A DNA stretch of 64,000 nt from Planctomycetia bacterium. GTDB lineage: Bacteria > Planctomycetota > Phycisphaerae > UBA1845 > Fen-1342. The DNA lies in assembly GCA_015709575.1 (NCBI GenBank), contig CP054190.1:3780616-3844615 (forward strand), written 5' to 3'. Both the position numbers and the translations under genes were made by a program. The notes below the pieces were generated by a model. That model was not told where the DNA came from. It made no database searches and worked only from the letters and a program-made list of their open reading frames with translations. Each line of letters begins with the position of its first letter. The first letter of the stretch is position 1. Below, in pieces: positions 25,986-35,667 of the stretch.

Positions 25986-28919
25986 CTACGGCCCACCCAG
26001 AATGAGCGCCACAAACGGATCAATGTCGAAATTGTTGAACGCGCTATCGCCGTTGACGTCACCGCGGGCGGCGGCATCGCAACCGGGAAATGCCGCGGCG
26101 TAGCCGGTCGGGTCGATCAGCGCCATCACAAACGGATCGATGTCGAAATTGTTGACGACGCCGTCGCAGTTCATGTCGCCGAGGACCGGCGGCGGAGTGA
26201 TCGCCAGGCGGATGTACTCCGCCGCATCGATGTTGCCGTTGCTGTTGACGCTGGCGGGCACCTGCGACTGCCAGACCAGTGCTCCGCCGTCGGGCGTGGC
26301 GAAGACGCCGACCGCCAGCCAGATTTCGGCCGGCAGCGCACCGCCGAATTCCTCGCGCAAGTTGAGCGTGCCCTCCAGCACGCCACCGTTCGCGCCGGTC
26401 GCGGCGCTGCGCGTGCCGATCGCGTCAAACCAGCCCTCGAAATCGTTGTTGTTCTCATCGGCGAGATAAGCGTCCCACGCGGCCACCTGCCCGCTCTTGG
26501 CCCAGTTCGCGGGGATCAGCGGACCGGGCAGGTCGGCGACGTAAATGAAATGATCGTTGCCCTCGCCGGCGTCAGGCGTCGCGACGTAGAGCACGTCGCC
26601 GACCACCTTTGCCCAGAGGCTCATGCCGCCGTTGGTCGCCAGCAGCGGCACGCCCGCGTCCAGCAGGCCGTCCATCTGGAACCCCGGCGGCGGTTGTCCG
26701 CCCGTGACGGCGAAATGCCAGTCGGCGCCGCCGTTGTTGTCCCACAGTCCCGCCCCGTTGTTGAACACCAGGTCGAGTTGCGTCGCGGTGGAGGGCACGG
26801 GGACCGTCACGCGCCATACGGACTCTGATGCGATCCAGGTCATGGTCGGATCGGGGTTGATCACCGTGGACCAGTTGTCGAAACCATAGTGCAGGCGCAC
26901 GTTCGGAGCGCCGGCCAAGACGCGCCCGGCCGGGTCATAGTCGATCGTTACACTCGAGCCGGCCACCGGCGGCGCGGGGGAGATGACCACCGCCGGTCCG
27001 CCGGGGTTCGTGACGCCGCTGCCGACCCAGACATGCTGAATGTCCGTTCTGGCGACATTTCCGGCGTTATCGACGGCTTCGACGTAATAATCGAGCAATT
27101 CATCGCGGATGCCGACAATCATGGCCGCGTACTGCTGGGCGCGGACGGTTGCGGGGAGGATGTGCGCCGGCGGCGCGGGAAGCGACGACGCGGTCATCGG
27201 CAGACTGATCCAGCCGCCGACCTCGGGTCCGCCGGCGTAGGTCTCATTCTGCGTGGACAAAAGCGGGTTCAGGCCGTCGGCGTCGATGCGGTACTTGAGC
27301 GTCACGGCGGCGACGCCGTTTGCGTCGTAGGCAAAAGTCCAGACAGAGAAGTCGGCCGGCTCGGGCAGCGTGCCCCACTCGTAATCGCCGGGGTTGTAGG
27401 GATCGCGCTGCGGGATGAAGACCGTCGGCGGAAAGAGGTCCGGCTGCCCCAAGATGACGTTGTTGGCGAAGCTCACGGCCTGGTTGCAGCCGCGGGTGAC
27501 GTTGGAGTCCCACGGCTCGCCGCTGCCATCCCAGTACCAGTAGTCGCTGGCCTGTGCGACCAGCAGCCAGCGCCAGGCGCGCTCGGTGTTTGTACCGACG
27601 CCATTGAGAATGTTCTGGAGGCTCACGGCCGGCGCAATCGATTCAGCCATCAGGACGTGATTTTTGGCGGCGGTCATGACGGCCCAGCTGTTGCGGTCGG
27701 GGCTCCAGCCGGAGCCGTTGGGATCGCCGAGCCACTTCTTGAACTCGGGGTCGCCGTTGTCCGCGCCGGCCCATGATCCGTTCTCCACGTGGATCAGGTC
27801 GCCGGCGGGGGTGGGCCAGCGTTCTAGGTAATCATCGATGGTCGTGACGTCGTAGTCGGGGTCGCCGGCGGCCCAGCTCACCATGTTGTTCCAGTTGTGG
27901 TGATAGTAGGCCTCGCTGCCGCCGCCGAAGTTGTCGCCGTCGTGGTGCAGCAGCACCAGCATCGGCCGCCCGCCAATGCCGCTGTATTGCAGGTAGCCGT
28001 CCATCACGCCGTCAAAAAGAAACGCGCCGTAGCCGCCGCGACCGTCCTCATTCCCCTCGTAGCGCGCCGCCGGGACGACGGTGATCTGCGAAACCGCGCC
28101 TGTGGCGGGGTTCACGTGCTGCGCGCGGTGCGGGAGATAGCCGAACGGGGCCGAGACGCGGCTGGGCGCCCAGAGGTTGCTGAGCTGCACCCACGCGCCG
28201 CCGTTCGCGGCCGGATCGGGGTTGACCTGGTCGGCGCGATTCGGTCGGTAGAGATTGGAGGCGTTCGTGTGCGGATAACCGATGCAGGCGCGATCGAAGT
28301 GAATGTTGTCCACCATCACCCACTCGACGCCCTCGGCGGCCAGCGCGGGGATGATGCGCGTCGCGAAGGCCGTCTCGGGCGGAAACATGCCGGGGGCGTA
28401 GCCACCGGGCCAGGTCTGGCCGAAGGCGTGCCGATGCAGACGGATCTGCATGCGGATGTCAGCTTCGTCGAGCAGCGGCATGAGCGGGTGGTGATAGCCG
28501 AAGGCAACGAGATCCAGGCGCGGGTTGCCCAGGCTGGTGTTCCATGAGCGAGCCTGCGCGTAGGGCTGTGTCCAGTTGTTCCACATGCCGCCGTTGACGC
28601 CGGCGGCCTGCATCGCGTTCAGGTTCTCGATCAATGAGCCGGAGAAGCTGACGTGCGCGCCCAGATGCGACAGGCCCAGCCCGGCCTGAACCGCGTCGCG
28701 CGGCCAGCCGGTGTAGGGGCCGAAGCGCTGGTTGTGGATGTCCTTGACGCTGAAGCTGAAGCGGCTGTTGTTATCGGCGGTGACGGGCGATTCGTATGGG
28801 AAATAGATCGGCTGGTGCATGTGCCAGAGAAAAGCGACCTGGATCGGGTCGGCTGTTGCGCTGCACACACCGCTCAGAATCATGGAGCCGATCGCCGCCC
28901 AGCACATCCGCAGCTTCAT
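25986..28919 (-). CDS. Secreted GH57-like glycosidase with starch-binding-like and dockerin-like modules
   Basis: About 977 residues. After a signal peptide the GH57 lead motif LWHMHQPIYF (about 31-40) appears, then the candidate nucleophile Glu182 in MFPPETAF and candidate acid Asp327 in LLHHDGDNFGG, followed by WYWDGSGEPWD. These match the GH57 pattern of alpha-glucan-active enzymes. Residues about 640-745 (VRLHYGFDNWS) look like a CBM25/X25 type starch-binding domain. The C-terminus has two dockerin-like calcium loops, GDMNCDGVVNNFDIDPFV and GDVNGDSAFNNFDIDPFV. Very strong ribosome site (GGAGG, 6 nt). It converges on the kinase gene with 25 nt between. Alpha-glucan hydrolysis outside the cell is the best guess. 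Confidence 0.86.
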   Translation of the reverse strand: MKLRMCWAAIGSMILSGVCSATADPIQVAFLWHMHQPIYFPYESPVTADNNSRFSFSVKDIHNQRFGPYTGWPRDAVQAGLGLSHLGAHVSFSGSLIENLNAMQAAGVNGGMWNNWTQPYAQARSWNTSLGNPRLDLVAFGYHHPLMPLLDEADIRMQIRLHRHAFGQTWPGGYAPGMFPPETAFATRIIPALAAEGVEWVMVDNIHFDRACIGYPHTNASNLYRPNRADQVNPDPAANGGAWVQLSNLWAPSRVSAPFGYLPHRAQHVNPATGAVSQITVVPAARYEGNEDGRGGYGAFLFDGVMDGYLQYSGIGGRPMLVLLHHDGDNFGGGSEAYYHHNWNNMVSWAAGDPDYDVTTIDDYLERWPTPAGDLIHVENGSWAGADNGDPEFKKWLGDPNGSGWSPDRNSWAVMTAAKNHVLMAESIAPAVSLQNILNGVGTNTERAWRWLLVAQASDYWYWDGSGEPWDSNVTRGCNQAVSFANNVILGQPDLFPPTVFIPQRDPYNPGDYEWGTLPEPADFSVWTFAYDANGVAAVTLKYRIDADGLNPLLSTQNETYAGGPEVGGWISLPMTASSLPAPPAHILPATVRAQQYAAMIVGIRDELLDYYVEAVDNAGNVARTDIQHVWVGSGVTNPGGPAVVISPAPPVAGSSVTIDYDPAGRVLAGAPNVRLHYGFDNWSTVINPDPTMTWIASESVWRVTVPVPSTATQLDLVFNNGAGLWDNNGGADWHFAVTGGQPPPGFQMDGLLDAGVPLLATNGGMSLWAKVVGDVLYVATPDAGEGNDHFIYVADLPGPLIPANWAKSGQVAAWDAYLADENNNDFEGWFDAIGTRSAATGANGGVLEGTLNLREEFGGALPAEIWLAVGVFATPDGGALVWQSQVPASVNSNGNIDAAEYIRLAITPPPVLGDMNCDGVVNNFDIDPFVMALIDPTGYAAAFPGCDAAARGDVNGDSAFNNFDIDPFVALILGGP

Positions 28920-29085
28920 TGATTACCTCCAGGGGCGTCGCGCCACGCCTGACGACCATGATATCGAACTGCGCGGAGCGTCCGGAGCGGGATTTCCGAT
29001 CCAGCGAAGCCAGGCAGCACCACCATCGGGAGGGGCGCAGGGCGCTGCACGGCACGATAGCAGCTCGGTCTCGGCCGTGGGGTCG

Positions 29086-29136
29086 GAGGAAAAACACCCC
29101 GGCGGCTCGCCGCCCGAAAGCGCCGAACCGCCGGGA
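29086..29136 (-). terminator. Intrinsic terminator of the large mosaic gene
   Basis: Read on the minus strand, a 12-bp stem (11 paired; arms at 29125-29136 and 29099-29110) is followed by GGGTGTTTTT. It lies 40 nt after the stop of the gene ending at 29177, so it should end that transcript before the GH57 gene. Confidence 0.8.
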
Positions 29137-29176
29137 ATGATGAACCACGATCATCGCGGCAGGGCCGCAATTGAAA

Positions 29177-32100
29177 CTACGGACAGATCACGATGCCGCA
29201 ATTCGAGCCGGGACCCTGCGGCACGCCGCCGCTGAGCGTGCATCCGGCCGGGAACAGGTTCGCGCACGACCCGGCGCCGAGGCAGCAGGCCTGCGGCCCG
29301 CAACCCGGGCAACCGTTGCCCGGAGGCGGCGGCGCGAGGATGCAGGCGACGAACGGATCGATGTCGAAGTTGTTGAAGAGGCCGTCGCAGTTGACGTCTC
29401 CCCAGCAACGTCGCTTGGCCCAGCACGCCGGCGTGCCGCCGAGCGCGAGATAGCCTGGCGTCGGCGCCACGGGATCCGGCGGCGAGCCGACCAGCACGCC
29501 TTCGACGAAGTAGTCGATGTCGAAGTTGTTCACCGACCCGTCGCAGTTGGCGTCGCCGACGAGCACGCCGTTGCACGGATCCGGCACACCGCAGATGGTC
29601 GTCGCGCAGAGCGTGCCCGGACCCTGTGAGACCCCGCCGGCGCTGGCGCATGCGGCCGGGCGCAGGTCCGCACACGACCCGTTCGGGAAGCAGCAGGCCT
29701 GGCAGGCGTAGACGAATACACAGCCGTTGATCGGGTCGCAGGAATCATCCGTGCACGGATCGCCGTCGTTGCAGACGATCGGGGTGTTCACGCAGCCGGT
29801 CAGCGGGTCGCATGAATCCGCCGTGCAGGCGTTGCCGTCGTTGCAGTTCACCGGCGGACCGGTGCACGCGCCGCCGATGCAGCGATCCGGGCCGGTGCAG
29901 GCGTTGCCGTCGTTGCACGGCGTGCCGTCGGGCACGGGCGTGAAGACGCACAGGCCGGTGGCCGGGTTGCAGGCATCGGTCGTGCAGGGGTTGCCATCGT
30001 CGCAGACCACCGGCGGACCGCCGACGCACACGCCGCCGATGCAGCGGTCGCCGACCGTGCACGGGTTGCCGTCGTTGCAGGGCGTTCCATCGGCGACATT
30101 CACGACAATGCAGTTGCCGAGCCCGTCGCAGATTTCGTCCGTGCACTGCGTGCCCGGACCGCAGATCACGCCGAACGCCTTCGGAACAACGATGCAGTTG
30201 CCGAAGCCGTCGCAAATCTCGTCGAAGCACAGTCCGCCCGGACCGCAGGGCGCTCCGAACGGATGGAATACGACCACGCAGTTACCCGCGCCGTCGCAGA
30301 CTTCATCAAAGCACACGCCACCCGGACCGCACGGCATTCCGGCAGGATGCGGCGGATGGATGCAGCCGCCCGCTCCGTCGCAGATGTCGTCGGTGCAGGG
30401 GTTGCCGTCATCCGGACAGGGCGCGCCGAAGGGCTTGGGCGGATGGGTGCACACGCCCGCGGCATCGCAGATGTCGTCGGTGCAGGGGTTGCCGTCATCT
30501 GCGCAGGCGGCGCCGGGCGTCACGACGTAGACGCAGTTGCCGAAGCCGTCGCACACGCTGGCGAAGCACTCGATCGGCGGCAGCGGGCAGGGCGTACCGG
30601 CCGGTGACGGCGTGCTCACGCACGCGCCGGTGGCCGGATCGCAGGAATCATCGGTGCACGGGTTGCCGTCGTCGCAGCTCGGGCACGAGGTGCCGTCGCC
30701 GTAGTAGAAGCCGCCGCCTGCGGCGCAATCCGCCGCCGTGACGCCCTCGACGCAGCCGCCCGGCAGGCAGCACGCACCGCGCGGGACACACGGACAGGGA
30801 AGCGTGATCGGCATCACGGGAACCGGGATATTCGAGCAATCCACCAGCACGGCGTGGATGCAGCAATTGGTGTCGCCCCAGCGATGGAAAATCGCCGTGG
30901 TGCAGGTGCCGTTCGGACAGGGCGAACCGGCGATCAGCATGTTGATGCCGACCGGCAGGTTCGCGCAATCGCTGCCTTCGATGCAGGTGATGCGATAGAT
31001 GCAGCGGCGTTCGCGCGTCGAGCAGACGCCGTGGGCCGCCGTCCCCGGCGCGACCGGCTCGATCGGCGTGGTTTCCTGGGAGTTCAGGTCTCCCGGAATC
31101 GTCTCGCGCACGCCGATCTTCCAATTCGTGTCGGGATCGGTGACCAGCGCCACCGGCGGCCCGAGCACGTGCACAAAGTCCTCGCCCGTCATGTTGAACA
31201 TGATCGGCGGGAAGCCGAACAGCCCGGCATCCAGTTGAACCAAGCCCGGCCCGCCGACTTCGCGGAAGGTGAAGCGCGGCTGGACCGGCAGCACAGCGCC
31301 CCAGGTGCCGCCGTTGGCATGCGTCTTGAGCGCATTGGCATTCCCGATGGCCTGCGGCACGACCGACAGGCGGATCTCCACGTCCCACTGCGACGAGAAC
31401 GACCCACCAAAGTGCGTCACCGTGACCGGCTGCGTGGACTGCAGATGGAGCGCCACGATCTCGATCGGCACCGAACCTGCGGCGCCGATCGGATCCGGCG
31501 GCACAACGGGGTCAAAGGGTCGGCGGACGATCGTATCGGTCGAGCCTAGCCCACCCGGATCGAGCGGAACACCCTCGGTCAGCACGATCCCGATGAACGG
31601 GTCCGAACCGGGACCGAAGAAGTTCGGCGGCAGGGGCGGATAGATGCTGCCGGGGATGCCGATGTGAACGTAGCTCTCCCCGCAGGTCGTCAGGTAGTCG
31701 TTGATCGGAGCGCACGAGAGCGGACCGCACGGACCGTCGCCCTCATAGGTGCCGCACTGCTGCTGGCACTGCGCCCGCGTCAGCGACTGGCAAACGCCAT
31801 CGAGGCAGCATGCGCCGCTGGGCTGCGGACAGGGGTTGCCGGCCGGGCAATACACCAACCGCAGGTTGTCGGCCAGGATGCCGGCGCCGTCGTTGTAGGT
31901 CGCCTGGTTGCCGGCGGCGTTTTCGACGCCGACAGTCGCATCCGCCGGCGGAAACACGTCAATCTGGGCGTAATGGAACTCCACGCAGCCGCTGGTCTCG
32001 AAGATCTGCACCTGGAAGGAGTTCGAGCTGGTCGGCCACGCGATGCCGAACTGCGGCACTTCCGTCCACTGCACAATCGCGATGCGGTTCGGCGACCAGC

Positions 32101-33691
32101 CGGTCACCGCGAAGTGGAGCGTGCCGTGACCCGGCGTCGAGCTCAGCGGGTCCATGTTCAGGTCGTCCCACAGCGGGTACAGAGCGTTGTTCGGCGCGGC
32201 CAGGTTCGGCAGCGCGGTGTTGCTGAAGTTCGTCCCGCTGAGCGGCGAGAAGCTCACAACGCCGTTGGCGTTCACGTACAACGATGAGAAGCTGTTTCCG
32301 TAGTGCGAGTGCGAGAAGCCCAGCGGCAGCGCGCCGGAATTCCCGTCATCGCCCAACGAGGTCAGGTCGACCGCGTCGGGTCGCGAGCGGATGTCGATGA
32401 AGCCGTCCGGCCACTGCACCGGCGGCGGATACGACACGACGCCGCAGGAAGATCCGCCGATCGGCACGCCCCCCTGGCTCACGCAGTCCGACGAGAGGAT
32501 GACGCTGCACGCACCGCCCGGCAGGCAGCACGCCTCCGGCTGCGGGCACGGGTTGGGCGTGCAGGATGAGCCGAAGCCCTGGCGCACGCCGCCGTCGGGC
32601 GTGCAGGTGTCCGAGGGAGTTACGTCGCGCATCTCGCATGAGCCGTTCGGGAAGCAGCAGGCTTCGCGAATCGGGCAGAAGACGCTCAGGCAGTCCGAGA
32701 AGGGCCCCTGGAACGTGCCGTCCATATCGGCGCAACTGGCGGCCGAAGGGCTGTCGACACAGAACCCGTCGTTCAGACAGCACGCGCCCGGTGCGTCATC
32801 AACGAAGAATTGGATCCACACGATTTCAAACGGCAGTGCGCGGCCGGCGGCCACGTCGATCGAACCAAAGGCGTCCGTGAATCGCACCGACAGGTTGGTT
32901 GATGCGGTTGAAGCGCTGCTGTTGGCCGCGGAACGGGGGAAATCCATCACCGCCCCCGACAGGAACGTCTCGCCGGTGGCGGCGGGCTGGTCATTCGCAA
33001 AATTGAAGGTCGTGTATGCCAGGTAGTACACACCCGGCACAAAGGTGCGCGTCATGCTGTTCGGATCATCGTTTCCGAAGTTCGGGACGGCATTGAAACC
33101 CGAGTCATACACCCAAAAATCAGTGTCCGTGGTATGCCCCGCACGCGAGATCGTGATTGTCGATGTCTGCGTCAGCACCGGCCCGACGATGAACGAGGTT
33201 CCCACGCTGCTGAGCTGGTACTCGTAGCGGGCGGTGGTCGCGGTCGTGCCGGTCACGCGGACGAACAGCTCCTCCGCCTGGCCAAATCCGTACCACTGAA
33301 GGAATTCCGGCGTCCCCGTACCGGCCTGGATCTGCGCATCCGACGTCGGATTGATGACGCCGCTGGTCTGAGTGAGGCCGCGGATGGACGGTGTGAGCGT
33401 TGCACTGCCGGCAGTCTGTGTCAGCCGGTGGCGGGTCAGCCCGACGCCGGAGTTGATCTGCAGGCGGAAGTAATCCGCCGAGTTCAGCCCGCCGCCGGTG
33501 AGCGCCGTGCCGGTCGTGGTGCCGGAGATCGAGTCTCCGGCGTTCAGAACGATCGTACCGTTGGCGGTCGCAGCCGCCTTGGAGTCGTTCGGCTCAATTT
33601 CGGGAAAGTCGATGGCGAGCGCAAGCGTGGGAAACGCCAGCAACGAAACGACAAGCGCACGACAACACGAAGATCGCACTTTTTCGAACAT
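29177..33691 (-). CDS. Giant secreted Cys-rich mosaic protein with CTDC repeats and dockerin-like pair
   Basis: About 1504 residues. Order: signal peptide; a PPC-like beta domain (about 30-290, starting IEPNDSKAAATANG); Cys-rich ACC modules (about 303-416); a nidogen-like beta domain (about 425-617, YGNSFSSLYVNANGVVSF); another ACC module; an unassigned 300-residue region; then about a dozen Dictyostelium-type CTDC repeats (about 1006-1330, DGNPCTDDICDGAGGC); an ACC module; a dockerin-like pair GDANCDGSVNNFDIDYFV and GDVNCDGLFNNFDIDPFV joined through a CWAKRRCWGD linker; and a last ACC module. GGGAG is 7 nt before the ATG at 33691. It shares architecture with the genes ending at 51355 and 55837. 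A surface or matrix adhesion role is plausible; no enzyme domain is visible. Confidence 0.85.
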   Translation of the reverse strand: MFEKVRSSCCRALVVSLLAFPTLALAIDFPEIEPNDSKAAATANGTIVLNAGDSISGTTTGTALTGGGLNSADYFRLQINSGVGLTRHRLTQTAGSATLTPSIRGLTQTSGVINPTSDAQIQAGTGTPEFLQWYGFGQAEELFVRVTGTTATTARYEYQLSSVGTSFIVGPVLTQTSTITISRAGHTTDTDFWVYDSGFNAVPNFGNDDPNSMTRTFVPGVYYLAYTTFNFANDQPAATGETFLSGAVMDFPRSAANSSASTASTNLSVRFTDAFGSIDVAAGRALPFEIVWIQFFVDDAPGACCLNDGFCVDSPSAASCADMDGTFQGPFSDCLSVFCPIREACCFPNGSCEMRDVTPSDTCTPDGGVRQGFGSSCTPNPCPQPEACCLPGGACSVILSSDCVSQGGVPIGGSSCGVVSYPPPVQWPDGFIDIRSRPDAVDLTSLGDDGNSGALPLGFSHSHYGNSFSSLYVNANGVVSFSPLSGTNFSNTALPNLAAPNNALYPLWDDLNMDPLSSTPGHGTLHFAVTGWSPNRIAIVQWTEVPQFGIAWPTSSNSFQVQIFETSGCVEFHYAQIDVFPPADATVGVENAAGNQATYNDGAGILADNLRLVYCPAGNPCPQPSGACCLDGVCQSLTRAQCQQQCGTYEGDGPCGPLSCAPINDYLTTCGESYVHIGIPGSIYPPLPPNFFGPGSDPFIGIVLTEGVPLDPGGLGSTDTIVRRPFDPVVPPDPIGAAGSVPIEIVALHLQSTQPVTVTHFGGSFSSQWDVEIRLSVVPQAIGNANALKTHANGGTWGAVLPVQPRFTFREVGGPGLVQLDAGLFGFPPIMFNMTGEDFVHVLGPPVALVTDPDTNWKIGVRETIPGDLNSQETTPIEPVAPGTAAHGVCSTRERRCIYRITCIEGSDCANLPVGINMLIAGSPCPNGTCTTAIFHRWGDTNCCIHAVLVDCSNIPVPVMPITLPCPCVPRGACCLPGGCVEGVTAADCAAGGGFYYGDGTSCPSCDDGNPCTDDSCDPATGACVSTPSPAGTPCPLPPIECFASVCDGFGNCVYVVTPGAACADDGNPCTDDICDAAGVCTHPPKPFGAPCPDDGNPCTDDICDGAGGCIHPPHPAGMPCGPGGVCFDEVCDGAGNCVVVFHPFGAPCGPGGLCFDEICDGFGNCIVVPKAFGVICGPGTQCTDEICDGLGNCIVVNVADGTPCNDGNPCTVGDRCIGGVCVGGPPVVCDDGNPCTTDACNPATGLCVFTPVPDGTPCNDGNACTGPDRCIGGACTGPPVNCNDGNACTADSCDPLTGCVNTPIVCNDGDPCTDDSCDPINGCVFVYACQACCFPNGSCADLRPAACASAGGVSQGPGTLCATTICGVPDPCNGVLVGDANCDGSVNNFDIDYFVEGVLVGSPPDPVAPTPGYLALGGTPACWAKRRCWGDVNCDGLFNNFDIDPFVACILAPPPPGNGCPGCGPQACCLGAGSCANLFPAGCTLSGGVPQGPGSNCGIVICP
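29702..30676 (-). repeat. Array of CTDC-type coding repeats
   Basis: About twelve degenerate repeats of roughly 25-35 codons each, centred on C-N-D-G-N-x-C-T-x-D-x-C and G-x-C. Some are almost identical at DNA level: a 35-nt stretch at 30378-30412 recurs exactly at 30465-30499, an 87-nt period that equals 29 codons. The pattern matches the Dictyostelium CTDC extracellular repeat and indicates recent internal duplication. Confidence 0.8.
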
Positions 33692-34080
33692 GATGCCGCT
33701 CCCGGTTCGATGGTCTGAAATGCCCTTCACGGTCGGTCGCCAGGGCGACAACCGGAATCATTCGACAGGGCGGAGCGACGCGGCACAGACGTGCGAAGTG
33801 CTGCGCGGCTCGCGGAATGCGGCCCGGCATCGGGAGGTATGCACCGAAGCGGGCGAGGCTCCGCCCTTCCACTGCAAGCGTGACCCTTTCACCTTACTAC
33901 TGCCGGTCAGGCCGATCAACACATATTTCGGATTCTAATTCGCGTGACGTCCCGTAAAAGCGGCCGCTGTCGCAACGGAGGGGCGTCACACGGCAGGTTC
34001 GGTGCGGCAGGCGCGGGGCGCGGCTATACTCCGGAAAAACCTGCATCGCAGGTCGTCCGAATCCCCGGAGAGCGAGCACC
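33692..34080. promoter_or_regulatory. Divergent promoter region between the mosaic gene and miaB
   Basis: A 389-nt gap with no convincing gene. A good -10-like TATACT at 34025-34030 precedes miaB by about 50 nt, with no matching -35. On the minus strand TAGAAT (complement of 33932-33937) sits in the most AT-rich patch and could serve the mosaic gene with a 240-nt leader. Both calls are tentative. Confidence 0.35.
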
Positions 34081-35667
34081 GTGGCGGCCGCAGACACCTA
34101 CTACCTCGAAACCTTCGGCTGCCAGATGAATGTGCTGGACAGCGAGCTGGTAGACGGACAGCTCCGCGCGCTGGGGCTTGCGCCCACCGACCAGATGACC
34201 GGCGCGGACGTGATCCTGTTCAACACGTGCAGCGTGCGGCAACACGCCGAGGACAAGGTGCTGTCACGGCTGGGCCAGCTCCGCCGGCTCAAGAGCCGCC
34301 GCCCGCACACTGTGGTCGGCGTGATCGGCTGCATGGCCGAGCGCGAAAAGGAGGGGCTGTTCGCCAAGGCCCCGCATGTGGACCTGCTCTGCGGCCCGGG
34401 CGAGTTGAACCGCCTGCCGGGGCTTCTGCAGGAGGTGTGGGAGCGGCACGAGCGCGTCACCGCCCTGGCTGGCAGCCTGTCTCGGCGCACGGAAGTGCTG
34501 GCGCGGGCGATGGAATATGACAGTCTCGAAGCGCTGGATCTTTCCCGCGCGCCGCAGACCGGCCCGGCGGCACTGCAATCCTACATTCGCGTGCAGCGCG
34601 GCTGCGACAAGTTCTGCACTTACTGCGTTGTGCCTTTTACGCGCGGGCCGGAGCGAAGCCGACCCGCGGCGCACATCGTGGCCGAGGCGCGGATGCTGGC
34701 CGAGCGCGGCTGCCGCGAGGTGACGCTGCTGGGGCAGACGGTCAACAGCTACGTGCAGCAGGAGGCTGGGCGGGCGGTGCGCTTCGCCGAACTGCTGGAG
34801 CGGGTTCAGGCCGTTGAAGGGCTGGACCGCATCCGATTCGTGACCAGCTTCCCGGCCGACTGGGATGAGGACATTTTCCGCGTCATGCGCGACTATCCGC
34901 GCATCATGCCTTACCTGCACATTCCAGCCCAGAGCGGCTCGGACGCCGTGCTGCGTCGCATGCGCCGGACCTACACGGCGGCGGACTACCTGCGGCTGAT
35001 GGACACCGCGCGGCGCTACGTCCCGCACGTCGCGCTGGCCGGCGACTTCATCGTCGGGTTCTGCGGCGAAACGGAGGCGGATTTCCGGCGAACGTGCGAG
35101 TTGGTCGAACGAGTGGAGTACAACACGATCTTCGTGTTCAAGTACTCCAACCGTCCCGCCACCGCCGCCGATCGCAACCTCGCCGACGACGTGCCAACGG
35201 AGGTCAAGATCGCCCGCAACCGCGAATTGCTGGCCGTGCAGTCCGGGATCGGCCTGCGCCGCCGGCGGGCGATGATAGGCCAGCGTGTCGAGGTGCTGGT
35301 CGAGGGATACAGCAAGGTCGCGCGCCAGGCGCAGGCCGCGCTGGCCCGTGGCGATGCGCCGCTGGTGCAGGAATCTGAACAGGACCGCGGCGCTGAGATT
35401 TCGCGCACCCGCGCAGCACAGTTGGTCGGCCGCAGCCCGGGCGACCTGATTGTCGTTTTCCCGGGCGGTCCGGAGTTGATCGGCGGCATCGTGACGGTGC
35501 GCGTCGAGGAAGCAACGCCGCTGACGCTGCTCGGGCAGGTGGAGGGGGTGGTTTCTCCGCCGCGCGCTGCGGCTGCCGCGGAGCCGGGGGCGTCGTCGGT
35601 TCGCGCGGCGGGAGCCGGGCTGTCGCTGCCGCTGCTGTCTGCATCGCCGGATGCGTGCGCCGGATGA
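34081..35667 (+). CDS. miaB: tRNA-2-methylthio-N6-dimethylallyladenosine synthase
   Basis: Radical-SAM methylthiotransferase that adds the ms2 group to i6A37 in tRNAs. The N-terminal UPF0004 domain shows the three auxiliary-cluster cysteines in FGCQMNVLDSE, FNTCSVRQHAEDK and GVIGCMAER. The radical SAM cluster motif is RGCDKFCTYCVVPFTRG. A TRAM RNA-binding domain follows from about residue 385 (GQRVEVLVEGYSK). At 528 aa it is longer than most MiaB proteins (440-480) because of an Ala-rich tail. Start GTG with GGAG 10 nt upstream. Its stop overlaps the ATG of the ABC gene (ATGA). Confidence 0.94.
   Translation: MAAADTYYLETFGCQMNVLDSELVDGQLRALGLAPTDQMTGADVILFNTCSVRQHAEDKVLSRLGQLRRLKSRRPHTVVGVIGCMAEREKEGLFAKAPHVDLLCGPGELNRLPGLLQEVWERHERVTALAGSLSRRTEVLARAMEYDSLEALDLSRAPQTGPAALQSYIRVQRGCDKFCTYCVVPFTRGPERSRPAAHIVAEARMLAERGCREVTLLGQTVNSYVQQEAGRAVRFAELLERVQAVEGLDRIRFVTSFPADWDEDIFRVMRDYPRIMPYLHIPAQSGSDAVLRRMRRTYTAADYLRLMDTARRYVPHVALAGDFIVGFCGETEADFRRTCELVERVEYNTIFVFKYSNRPATAADRNLADDVPTEVKIARNRELLAVQSGIGLRRRRAMIGQRVEVLVEGYSKVARQAQAALARGDAPLVQESEQDRGAEISRTRAAQLVGRSPGDLIVVFPGGPELIGGIVTVRVEEATPLTLLGQVEGVVSPPRAAAAAEPGASSVRAAGAGLSLPLLSASPDACAG

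Noticed and set aside
29702..30676. Regularly spaced repeats that look at first sight like a CRISPR array
   Set aside because: The repeats are in frame, code for CTDC units, have a period divisible by three and degenerate between copies. There are no cas genes.
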